From Ryuthela nishihirai (taxonomy: Eukaryota; Arthropoda; Arachnida; Araneae; Heptathelidae): a stretch of DNA of 64,000 nt. The notes beneath the pieces were generated by a model. It was not told the origin of the DNA. It searched no databases and saw only the letters and a list, made by a program, of their open reading frames with translations. Below are positions 54,757-64,000 of this stretch, one piece after another. Numbering within the stretch: the first letter of the stretch is position 1; the number at the start of each line of letters is the position of its first letter. A program made the position numbers and the translations under genes. The stretch covers positions 45,354,307-45,418,306 of the forward strand of contig JAWZYU010000020.1 in the NCBI GenBank assembly GCA_038380435.1, written 5' to 3'.

Positions 54757-56665
54757 ATATCATGTTCTTTTATTAATCTAAATTTTTAAAGATGTAAAGA
54801 AATATGTATCATATTTATTTACATGATACTGAATTTTCTTTGAGCTTGATATACGATTTTATTCGTTTAAGAGTAAGCTATAATACATTGTTTGCAAGGC
54901 AGGATTAAAGATAGAGCCGAGCCACTGCTCCGGACTAAATTTTAAAATTTATTTAAGGTGTTCATTGTTTAATTTTTTTAATCGCTTCAATCGATGACTT
55001 TACAAAGAGTAGTGAGTTTTTCTTTAATTTAAATGTAGAAAGATAGAGGGAGCTCATTTGGAACTTATCTTTAGGGGTCGTAATGGCTTAATCCGTTTTT
55101 TACTCTTTGGCTTTAAGAGGATTAATTAGTTTAAAGCTCAGCCTTGATTTAACAAGTTTTGCAAGACCTTCTTGTAATTGATTAAGTTCAGCAAATTTTC
55201 TGCACTTAAAAGGCAGCCAAATCATTGATGTGCTTTATGCATTCAGTTGACAGGTTTACAAGGTTAGGACCAAAGCCATTGAGCAGTAAGTGGTCTGGTG
55301 AAGCTGAAACCTTCATGGTCGAGTAACTTGACTCAGCGTTATAATTCCATTTCAGAGAGCGCTAATGGAAAAAGCTCCAAAGTCTTTATTTGTTTTTTAT
55401 AAATATCGTTCTCGTAATTACATCGTAATTTTCCGGAATTTGCAACTAACGCATCATTTGCATAGCGCTGACGTTGCAAACATGGATCAGTTTTGCACAG
55501 ACAAGACTTTCAAAGACGAAAAAAAAAGACTTTTTCATCGTTGTGCTGTTCTATTGCGCCAAGCAGTCGCCGTGGTTTCTATGACGACAGACTTATGGAT
55601 GCTCCACTGAGCAATCGTGGCTCCAAATGTCTGCAGCTATTTGGGAAAGTCTGTTGACTTCTGTGGATCTAAATGCTCAGATACAGCTTTAAAATGATGG
55701 TAAAGAGTCTTCTTAGACAAAGAGTCGAAAATGTCGGTAGCATTTTTATTTTCTTGAAAGTTGTAAAATTTAACTGCTAGATGATAATAGAGGAGGAATT
55801 GAAAATATTTCCCAGATATTCGTACTTTAACCACATACGATTTCTATCCAAGACCCTTTAACTTTTGTTTGCTGTAACTCTCTACCTATCCACATTTAGG
55901 ATTTAATTTGGACTTTTTAGCAAGCATCACAAGCATTTAACTTTTGTTTGTACACTTTCCATGCTTGTTTCTGAATTCAGATAATTTATAACATTTTGTT
56001 TATAATATTGTACTTTTATTATGCCCTATTTTCTTTTTAAATATGTTATCAAAAATATTTTATTGATTTTATTCAAATATTCAAGTATGGTAATCTGTCT
56101 GTTAAAGTTAAATAATTTTAAGTTAACTTGGTTATTATAGATTATTGTCGTTTTTTATATTTATATATTGAAATTTTTAAAATTTCTTTCCAGTTTTAAA
56201 ATTTTTTATGGATTTATAATTTTTTTATAATAGTGATTCCCCCTTAATTTCCTTTTATAATATCATTTGTTATTTTTCAAAACATTTTAATTGTGTAAAC
56301 TATTTTTTTGAAATATTTGCAATTGTTTCTGTTAATACCAATGGTTAGATGTGTTCAAAATATTTTTCACTAATACTTTTAAACAAATCCAATATTTCCT
56401 TTGATTCTTTATATATAAAAATGGAAGAATCTTAATTAATTTCAATAGTTAATATTTTACATTTATTATGAACATAAGTACCTGTCTCTTGTACCTGTGG
56501 TAAAGTATAAATTATTTAAATCATTCGCAAATTCTTTAATCAATATCAAACATTAGTAAAAAAAAGTTCTGTTTATTCAGTATCTTGTTTTATAAATATC
56601 GCAGAATATTAATTTCTGTCAGCGTATTGATATTATTAATTTTTTCACCACGTTTTCTCGGAGTC
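54757..56665. other. Intron, possible hAT fragment inside
   Basis: 55500-55780 (+) contains RQAVAVVSMTTDLWM and, in another frame, SYLGKSVDFCGSKCSDTALK. These resemble a hAT core motif (TTDLW) and a BED-finger-like CxxxC region. Both are too short and out of usual order, so the assignment is weak. The rest is AT-rich and empty. Confidence 0.35.
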
Positions 56666-57048
56666 GGGGGTTGGTTGGCTCATTGGTAGTAGTGCACCAG
56701 GCTCGTAATCGGTTCCCAGCTTCGAGTCCCAATTGTTCCAACATTGAGATTTATCTTCGCTAACCCCCATTCTGCAGTCGGTAAGAAAAGGGACACTGAT
56801 GGGCTTGAAAAGGCCGCCGTCCGTCACATGGGACGTTACGGCGGAGCTCCTTCTGCAGGTGAGCCATATCATGTACACGTTAAAGAGCACGCTGGATAGC
56901 CTTGATGTGAGACTCCCATCTGTCTCCTAACAGCTGTTCAGTAGATCCCCTTCCCAAACGTTCTCTGACCCCTTGGAGTCTTTGTGACCTTGCTATTTAG
57001 CCCATTGTGGGCAAAAAAGTACCGCCGAGAAGTAAAACAACATAACCC
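56666..57048 (+). mobile_element. SINE A, old copy
   Basis: Complete but diverged, from GGTTGGTTGGCTCATTGG to AAAACAACATAACCC. Confidence 0.87.
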
Positions 57049-57928
57049 ATTTTTTTTTTTACCACACATTTATATTTTTTCATTTTAGCAAACATTTTTG
57101 CGCTCTAATATAGTTCTCTGTTAATTGCTGTAAATTTTCATTCATGTAAAATGCTGTGTCCAAATCATTTATGTGAACACTAGTTCTTGTAATATCTTTT
57201 TTTCTGCTATTTATCCAAAGGTTTCTTTATTTTTCATGAAATAGAACCGAGCAACGAAAATTGAGATTTTATCTTTATTTAGAGTTGGGATTTTATGAAA
57301 ACTTCAAAGTGAATTATATGTTAAAACATCGGTATTTAATCTTTTAATTTATTAATACTGATTCAGCGTATTTACGTAGAACATTTAAGCAAGTTTTTTT
57401 CTATCTTAGTTACCAGGTCTTTTTCTTCTTTATTGTTCATCGCAACTACATATACGTCGATATTTTTCCCCTCTACTGTTCAAGGTCATTGTGTTGATCT
57501 TTATCTGATTTAATTTTCACGTCAAATTCTTATTCTGAATCTCATCATTCTTCTCGCATCGCTTCATATTCTTCTCGCATCATTGAATTCCCTTCATCAT
57601 TTTCATTGATTCAGCGTAAATATTATATGCAAAAAACTTAATTTCTTAAGCAAAGTGTCCCAAATGTTCTGTAGAGCTAAACTTTTTTTGATACCTGTTT
57701 AAAAAATACATTTTCGGGAATTTATAAATCTTGTGTTCCATAATATACAGTATGTTCCATAAGTTGCTGCGAACCTCTTTCAGCAACTTATGTGTCACCT
57801 TCTTTATTAGCTGGTGCATTCTAATTTCCTGTTCCTTTCTGACCTGGAGATTTTTTAAAATTTCGTTCGAGATCGAGAGTGTTGATTGCAATAGCAGCAA
57901 CTCGACTGACTTTTATATTTTGATCCAG
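57049..57928. other. End of gene 2 intron 1
   Basis: Ends in the acceptor CTTTTATATTTTGATCCAG. Contains the inverted repeat at 57758-57792. Reverse frames here are AT-driven and unrecognised. Confidence 0.5.
57758..57792. repeat. Perfect 12-bp inverted repeat, 11-bp loop
   Basis: CATAAGTTGCTG at 57758-57769 pairs with CAGCAACTTATG at 57781-57792, about 135 bp before the exon 2 acceptor. It could form a hairpin in the pre-mRNA near the splice site or be a small foldback relic. Confidence 0.75.
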
Positions 57929-58049
57929 GAGCTGTGAATGCCCAGGAATGCAGCAGAGAGGACTTGAGGCGGTGCCGACAAGACATCATCATCTCCTTGG
58001 AGAGTCAGAACAGCAACACTGACAAATTTCAATTCGAAGAGCAATGCAG
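57929..58049 (+). CDS. Gene 2 exon 2, first cysteine domain
   Basis: 121 nt between TTGATCCAG/GA and TGCAG/GTAAGT, entering in phase 1 and leaving in phase 2. It completes the signal peptide of exon 1 (AVNAQ) and encodes ECSREDLRRC, then DKFQFEEQC and a split Arg codon. Open throughout. The phase and the residue context match the start of gene 1's internal exon, so the next gene 2 exon should begin with a sequence like SFVNFRDC; I could not find it before position 64000. The mature N-terminus right after the signal cleavage site starts with the first Cys. Confidence 0.75.
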
Positions 58050-59060
58050 GTAAGTGGAGATTAATGATCTCTCAAATAGAGGTGTCCTCGGCCAGAAAGG
58101 AGACACCTATGGATTTGAAGATTCCGTCTACACAAATTGCGACTGGAATTATTTCCTTTCTCAGTGTTTATAATCTTCTTGTGACTGAAGTTAGTTACCA
58201 AAGATTGATTTAAATCGGACATGGCCAGCATTAATTTATACAGATTTAAGAGCGCGTTTTGATATATATATAAGAGCGAATTAGATAAAATAAATATACA
58301 TATTACCTGATATATATATAGAGAGAGAGTCGATTGTGACTGATTGACTGTTATTGACTTGATTGGGGATCAGGTAATTCTAACTGCGATGTAGAAATGG
58401 TAGAGCTCTGAAAATTTGCACCTAGGGGTAATTCGGGTCTTAAATCTCGAAAAAAAAAAAAAAAAAAAAAAACAGAACTTTGACCTCTGAAATGTCCTTC
58501 AAGGTCAAATAGAGGTCAAGCAGAAGTCAAACCTTGATCCGGAAGTGCTAGAGAAGTGAAAGTTTAGGTCTAGGGATGTTACTTGTTGTAGATCTCAGAA
58601 ACAACGAACTCTTGGATCCTGTTGCTCTTTCTGAGTCAAAACTTCAAATTTTGATCTACCGGAGTTATAGTGCTACAAATTGGTGCCCAGGGGTATTTCG
58701 AGTTTGAAAATGAAAAAACTAAGTCAAGTAAACGAAATGTTAAGAAATTTCAGATGAGTGTCGCATTCAAAGTCAAATAAGTATATAAGTGACGATGGAG
58801 AAATCAAGAGTCGATGATTGATTTCTCGTATTAGACATTAACTCAATTCATCAAGTTCATTTCCTTTGCGGACTCTTAGTCTCATCGATTATCCTGGAGC
58901 TACTCTTGTTCCCATGAACTTCTCCCATTTTTCGGAATGAAGAATGTTAACGAGAGTATCTCCCCCCACCCACCCCCACTGAATTTATCCTTTCCTTAAT
59001 CTCCGGAACCATCATTCAAAATTTCGTTACGTTCTTCTTAAGAAGTGTGCAAATGCATAT
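58050..59060. other. Gene 2 intron 2, degenerate tandem repeat
   Basis: 58390-58790 holds about three degenerate units of 130-150 bp with CACCTAGGGGTA / TTTAGGTCTAGGG / GCCCAGGGGTATTTCG, plus an A-run of about 23 at 58450. (TA)n and (GA)n stretches lie at 58261-58330. No exon is seen. Confidence 0.55.
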
Positions 59061-59252
59061 AAATATCCCCCTCAAGTAGTCACTTGCCACGGAGGTCTGA
59101 CAGGAACCTGCCAGTTTAATTAGCATCAGAGAAGATTTATGAGGAAGGAGGGACCTCAGCAGATAGACAACACAGCATCCAAGCCTCACGAAGGGATCGA
59201 ACCCAGGTCTCTTTCAACGGTTGCCAAGCACGCTAACCACCCTAAACAGTCT
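59061..59252 (-). mobile_element. SINE B, old copy
   Basis: CCCCCTCAAGTAGTCACTTG at the left and head complement with GATCGAACCCAGGTC at the right. Confidence 0.85.
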
Positions 59253-59669
59253 TCTTTGACTACCGCTTGCAGCTTCATCTGTCGAGGTGTCCCATCACTA
59301 TTGGCTCGCATTATAAACATAATATTCAGTGCAAATTGATTAACCGGAAACTCAGAGGATCAGTGTAAATATTTCGGGTTAATAGCATATTGATGAATAG
59401 ATTATTCCATTGTTGACTCCTAACCCTATTCATACCAAACGCCGTATTTTGAGAGTGAAGATAAAAAAATTGAATGAGACCTTTTTCCTTAAAGATCTGA
59501 GTCTATCCGGTCTTAAATTATTTCCGATCAAGGACTAACAAAATCGACAATCTGATGGAGCGCAGGAAATAACCGTCAAAATCAGGCGATGGCAGGAATT
59601 GTTCCAGAAAGTGGGTGGAGGGGTGGGGGCAAAAAAATTGATGATTCAAGATAGAAATATTTAGGTCGA
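59253..59669. other. Intron, nothing recognised
   Basis: No frame, repeat or RNA structure that I can support. Confidence 0.35.
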
Positions 59670-59961
59670 GCCATTGATATATGGTAGGGGACACAGATGG
59701 GCTTGGAAAGGCCGCCGTCTGTCGGAAGGGATGTTAAGCCATGGCACAGTGCATACCCTCTGCACAGGCCATTGATATGGTAGGGGACACAGATGGGCTT
59801 GAAAAGGCCGCCGTCTGTCGGAAGAGATGTTAAGCCATGGCACAGTGCATACCCTCTGCACAGGCCATTGATATATGGTAGGGGACACAGATGGGCTTGA
59901 AAAGGCCGCCGTCTGTCGGAAGGGATGTTAAGCCATGGCACAGTGCATACCCTCTGCACAG
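59670..59961 (+). repeat. Three tandem units of 96-98 bp within SINE A
   Basis: Units at 59670-59767, 59768-59863 and 59864-59961 are nearly identical and span GGGGACACAGATGGGCTTG to CCCTCTGCACAG. Each junction contains CAGGCC, which matches the first six bases of the adjacent MITE. Confidence 0.95.
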
Positions 59962-60218
59962 GCCCGGATATAGAAAACAAACGAAGATGGGGGGAGGAGG
60001 GTAAGAAACACAATCGAGCAGAAAAAATTTAAATGGGGGGGCAAGAAAAGTGATTTATAATGCACTGTAACATTTCCCCCTCCGTTTAGTGGGATTTTAA
60101 AAAATTACTTGAAAAATGCATAAATATAAATAAGTTTAGCTTTTTTTGCCTTTTTTGTCCTTACTCGGATTATGAAAAGGGGAGGCATGTGTCCCTACCT
60201 CTCCTAGATCCGGCCTTG
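59959..60218. mobile_element. Non-autonomous hAT-like MITE, 260 bp
   Basis: Ends CAGGCCCGGATATAG and CTAGATCCGGCCTTG are imperfect inverted repeats. Flanking 8-mers CCTCTGCA (59951-59958) and TCTATGCA (60219-60226) agree at six positions, as for an aged hAT target duplication, and both map to the same SINE A site. Confidence 0.75.
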
Positions 60219-60397
60219 TCTATGCACGTTACAGAACATGCTGGATGGTCTTGACGGGGGCTACCCTCTGTCCCCTAACAGCTGTCCAGTTAGTTCCCGC
60301 CCCAGTCTTCTCTGAACCTTCGGGTCCATGTGACCTGGCCAATTAGCCCATTGTGCGCAAAAAAAGTGCCGCTTAGAGGTAAAACAGCCCAATCCAT

Positions 60398-60748
60398 TCA
60401 TAAACGAGTGCAGTTGGAAATCATTATATTGTAATACAACTAAAGATGCCCGAATGGGGCTGACGGAGGGAAATTGGAAACTGATTATTGAAAATGCTAC
60501 ATGTAAAAAAAATGCTTTTCATATTAATAAAATATAGAATATTTTTCTGAAAACAAAAGGAAAAGAAAAAGTGTAAACAAAATAAAGATTGCATTTCTGT
60601 AAAGCAAAAATACTAATTTTTTTGTGATATTAATGAACCTGAATTAATTTTTTATCAAATTTCCCAAGAGTGACAGCTACTTCCAATCCCGACTAAGCAA
60701 TGTACTACTCATAGTATAAAATATATTATTACTCGTTTATTGTGTGAT
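60398..60748. other. Intron, nothing recognised
   Basis: AT-rich filler between SINE and LINE. Confidence 0.4.
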
Positions 60749-61387
60749 TCATCATCATCATCATCCTCAAACACCCACGGAGGTCCAACCAGACCGTGCA
60801 ATTCAGTTCTCCAAGCATATCTGTCCTGAGCTACATCTGCTACATCTGGCCACTGCACACCAATTCTAACAAGGTCCTGTTTGACATTGTCTGCCCACCG
60901 CATCCTAGGTCTCCCCTTCTTTCTGAGGCCTTTAGGCACACTGTTCATAACCCTATTCGCCAATCTATAATTATTCATACGGGCAAAATAGCCAAACAAA
61001 CGAAGTCTCTCTCTACACAATATGCTGCTTAAAGGAGGTTGCAGACTCCTTTGCCTAACCTCATCATTAGTTACAAAGGTAAACCACCTAATACCCAAGA
61101 TACTGCGTAAGCATCTAGTTTCCTGTTATATTGTTTACAAAGTGTCCAAGTTTCACTACCATAACTAATCCTAGAAAGAGCCAAATTATTATACAGTCTA
61201 ATTTTAGTCTTTAGGTGTATACGCCTATTTCTCCACACTCTCCATAGATTCTTAAAAAACCCAGCAGCAATCTCTATTCGTCTGTTAATCTCGTGCTGCA
61301 CATCACCAGTATCTGTTCCATAGCTCCCAAGATAATTACACTATGAACCAACCATTTAGATTAACTGAACCAATTTTCATCACTTAG

Positions 61388-61535
61388 CCCCGGGTAAGGC
61401 ATGGATGTATGTGTCGTTTTTCTGCTGAGGTCCTGCCATCCTCTCAGACCTTCTACTTTGGCATATAAATTGACAGGCTCCTGTCAGACCTCTGTGGCAA
61501 GCAGCTGCTTGAGGGGGTATTTATTTATTTATTTA
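61388..61535 (+). mobile_element. SINE B, 5'-truncated, in LINE copy 2
   Basis: Starts at CCCCGGGTAAGGCATGG, just after the B box, and ends in (TTTA)n. Comparison with LINE copy 1 near 31380 (CCTTTAGTTTTCTC) shows the empty site. Confidence 0.9.
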
Positions 61536-61560
61536 GTTTTCTCTCTGTTTATAATCAAAC

Positions 61561-62208
61561 CTACTCTACTACCAGTCTTATCAACAGCTCTATGAAAGAG
61601 TTCATCTCATCAACATCATTTGCGAAATGGGATAAATGATCAGAAATTTTCGTATCTCCAGACCATTTAAGGCCAAAAGCTTTCCCTTGCAATGAATTTC
61701 GCATAACATAATCAATAACCAAGCTAAAGAGAAAAGGAGACAAAATGCACCCTTGTCGAACACCAGAAGTAATGCTAAACCAATTGCTACAAGACTTACC
61801 AATTCTCACACACGACTCAGTATTATTATACAGAGCTTTCATTATGTTAACTAACTTGTTTGGTATGCCATACGATCTCACAATCAACCACAATTTATAA
61901 CGATCAACAGAGTCAAAAGCCTTTTTGAAATCAACAAAGCTAATAACCAAAGGTTTCTGAAACTCTAAACATTTCTCAAGAATCTGCCTGAGTGAAAATA
62001 TCTGATCTACACATTCCCTACCACTTCTAAATCCACATTGCTCATCACGCAATTGACTGTCAACCAGATTCTTAATTCTATTAAGCACAATCATGGAAAG
62101 AACTTTCCCTGGAACAGAAAGTAGGCTGATATCCCTATAGTTATCACAAGAACTGCGATCACCTTTTTTGAAAATAGGTAAAATCCTTAGGAACCATGCC
62201 TTTATCAT
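61561..62208 (-). pseudogene. RTE-like reverse transcriptase, catalytic motif lost
   Basis: A 215-codon open frame with canonical RT blocks: FKKGDRSSCDNYRDISLLSV, QCGFRSGRECVDQIFSLRQI, SFVDFKKAFDSVDRYKLW, GVRQGCILSPFLFSLVIDY. Where the catalytic Y-A-D-D should follow (copy 1 reads LDYGDDLALLANDVDEM), this copy reads SDHLSHFANDVDEM, so the catalytic residues have been deleted. It is therefore inactive although the frame is open. Confidence 0.88.
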
Positions 62209-62985
62209 AAAAGATATTCAAAATTTCAGTCATCCAAGTGGTAACCGAAACATTCCCAGCTCTAAGCATTTCCGTAGTAATTTCATCTACCCCTGGGTTT
62301 TATGTAATTTAGAAATAACCAAAATAGCTTCAAACAATGGGAGTAGAACTAACCACATTGTTTAGAACATCACTGAAATGCTCAGCCCACCTAGCCATGA
62401 CAGAATCCTCACCTTCTATAACCTTACCTTGTTCATCCTTCAATCCCTGTACATCTGTTCGTTTTCTACCACAAAAAACATTAACTATCTGGTACAGCTC
62501 TCTGCTGTTGTGCTGCCTAACTGCTTTCTCGACTTTGTCAGTCAAGCCATCAAGCCAAAGATTCTTATCAGCAGCTAACTGATCCTTTACACGTTTATTA
62601 AGTTCTCTGTAATGCTTTCTATTAGGACTAGTAGGGTGTTGATTAAGGACATTCCTGCAGTTCATTCTTTCTGAAATAAGCTCAAGTGCCTTATCACTCA
62701 GATAATTCTATCTCCTCTGCTCCTTTTTTCCTAAAACAGTACTGTTAGTTTCCAAAAAAGCCTGTTTCAAATGGCCTCATTCTTCCTCAACTTCAGTAGT
62801 AAGCAAACCATGACTGTCATAATGACTAAGTAACCTATCATGGTAAGCTTTATCTATAACTCGGTCTTTCAGAAATTCAGAATTAAAAGTAAATGTTTTA
62901 ACCTTAGCAGAACACTTCTTGATTAGCAAACAGAATAATGTCTCTTTCAGTTCCTCTGTCGCCACGGCAACCACTGGACAAAACA

Positions 62986-63325
62986 CTCTCCCAAGTCTAA
63001 GAAAGGAAAAGCGAAAGAAAACAGATGACTTGATTGCTAATTCGAATCATCGGCGGGCGGAGATGTAGCTAGCACTAATAGGTTCGTTTGCTCTTACTGC
63101 CTTAATGACAGACGGTTAACCTCAGAATTGTTACAGCCCAACAGGAAGTGATGTAATGGTGCGTAGGAAGAGGATATTAGTCATATAAAAACGCCGCTGT
63201 TATTTAATTGGCTCTCCTCCTTCATACTTTTCTTTTTCCTGGTGATTTAAAGAACAGACTAAGAAGATCACCAAAGTCTAATGTTATTATGGAGTGACGG
63301 ACCAAGGGATCGACCGTAAATTACG
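62986..63325. other. Intron, nothing recognised
   Basis: No feature supported before the minisatellite. Confidence 0.35.
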
Positions 63326-63871
63326 TAACTTCTCAATGCGCAGAAGAGGGCTTAGTGATTTCGTAACTTCTCAAAGCCAGAAAAGGGCTTAGTGATTTCA
63401 TAACTTCTCAATGCGCAGAAGAGGGCTTAGTGATTTCGTAACTTCTCAATGCGCATAAGATGGCTTAGTGATTGCGTAACTTCTCAATGCGCAGAAGAGG
63501 GCTTAGTGATTTCGTAACTTCTCAATGCGCAGAAGAGGGCTTAGTGATTTCGTAACTTCTCAGTGCGCAGAAGAGGGCTTAGTGATTTCGTAACTTCTCA
63601 ATGCGCAGAAGAGGGCTTAGTGATTTCGTAACTTCTCAATGCGCAGAAGAGGGCTTAGTGATTTCGTAACTTCTCAATGCGCAGAAGAGGGCTTAGTGAT
63701 TTCGTAACTTCTCAATGCGCAGAAGAGGGCTTAGTGATTTCGTAACTTGTCAATGCGCAGAAGAGGGCTTAGTGATTTCGTAACTTGTCAATGCGCAGAA
63801 GAGGGCTTAGTGATTTCGTAACTTGTCAATGCGCAGAAGAGGGCTTAGTGATTTCGTAACTTCTGAATGCG
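63326..63871. repeat. 38-bp minisatellite, about 14 units
   Basis: The unit core is AACTTCTCAATGCGCAGAAG followed by AGGGCTTAGTGATTTCGT. Most units are nearly identical. Variants (CTTGTC for CTTCTC) cluster in the last units, indicating local spread of a variant. The period is not a multiple of three. Confidence 0.96.
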
Positions 63872-64000
63872 CAAAAGACATCACTTGGGAGAGATTTTGG
63901 TTCGGAGGTGGCGTTAATTGACGCAAAAATGTTACATTTGTATCTGAAATTAGTAACTTTTCCTTTTTCTGATTGAGTGAAATATCAGTGTAACGAAGTC
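63872..64000. other. Unique sequence to window end
   Basis: Nothing recognised. Confidence 0.4.

Larger units (their letters stand above)
59670..60397 (+). mobile_element. SINE A with a MITE and a triplicated segment
   Basis: The central part appears three times in tandem (59670-59961). A MITE follows (59959-60218). The 3' part resumes with GCACGTTACAGAACATGCTGG and ends TAAAACAGCCCAATCC. The tRNA-like head is missing. Confidence 0.85.
60749..62985 (-). mobile_element. RTE-like LINE remnant, copy 2
   Basis: Reading the minus strand, a linker comes first (62986-62330; ELNKRVKDQLAADKNLWLDG, ELYQIVNVFCGRKRTDVQGL). A reverse transcriptase follows (62208-61561), then the C-terminal region (61301-60709; INRRIEIAAGFFKNLWRVWR, GRPRMRWADNVKQDLVRIGV). 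The 3' end is a (GAT)n-type tail at 60749-60765. The endonuclease is missing, so it is 5'-truncated. A SINE B copy is inserted at 61388-61535. Confidence 0.9.

Noticed and set aside
55365..55790. Complete hAT or BED-finger gene
   Set aside because: Only short motif-like fragments in different frames and unusual order; kept as a weak remark only.
63326..63871. CRISPR-like array
   Set aside because: Units are contiguous tandem repeats with no unique spacers, in a eukaryotic context.

Overview
The window looks like nuclear DNA from an arthropod, most likely an arachnid such as a spider. The evidence is AT-rich, intron-dominated sequence with GT/AG splice signals, dense tRNA-derived SINEs, RTE-like and CR1/Jockey-like LINE remnants, hAT and Tc1/mariner elements, and exons of a small secreted cysteine-rich protein family. 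I infer the clade; the sequence does not prove it. There is no bacterial-style operon, CRISPR array or rRNA, and no intact tRNA gene that I would defend.

Host genes. Two incomplete genes, both on the + strand, appear to be tandem paralogs. Gene 1 lacks its 5' end. It has an internal exon at 750-985, a probable 25-nt micro-exon at 5919-5943, and a terminal exon at 7264-7495 whose product ends in a hydrophobic tail typical of a GPI-anchor signal. Gene 2 starts with a signal-peptide exon at 18347-18398. A first intron of about 39.5 kb follows, then a second exon at 57929-58049, and the gene runs off the right edge. Exon 2 of gene 2 ends in phase 2 and the internal exon of gene 1 starts in phase 2. 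Conceptually the two fit into one family architecture: signal peptide, a cysteine domain, a second cysteine domain with the same C-x8-C spacing, then a GPI signal.

Repeats. Almost everything else is mobile or tandem DNA. SINE A (about 385 bp, tRNA-like head, conserved central region, tail ending in AACCC units) has roughly 35 copies or fragments, and sixteen have readable 10-14 bp target-site duplications. SINE B (about 210 bp, a different tRNA-like head) has about eight copies. LINE remnants lie at 12716-16219, 30305-32480 and 60749-62985. A broken hAT transposase element lies at about 20049-24266, Tc1-like transposase remnants at about 25100-25560 and 34592-35725, and several non-autonomous DNA transposons carry clear terminal repeats and target duplications.

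The most striking object is a 9-kb satellite (43323-52490) in intron 1 of gene 2. It is built from 117-bp and 98-bp monomers, themselves made of about 19-bp sub-repeats. It sits inside one old SINE A copy whose two halves flank it. A 38-bp minisatellite closes the window (63326-63871).

Layout. 1-7720 holds the 3' half of gene 1. 7720-18214 is intergenic, with an old LINE and nested SINEs. 18215-18398 is the gene 2 start. 18399-57928 is intron 1 with all its insertions. 57929-58049 is exon 2. 58050-64000 is intron 2 or later, with SINEs, an RTE-like LINE and minisatellites.
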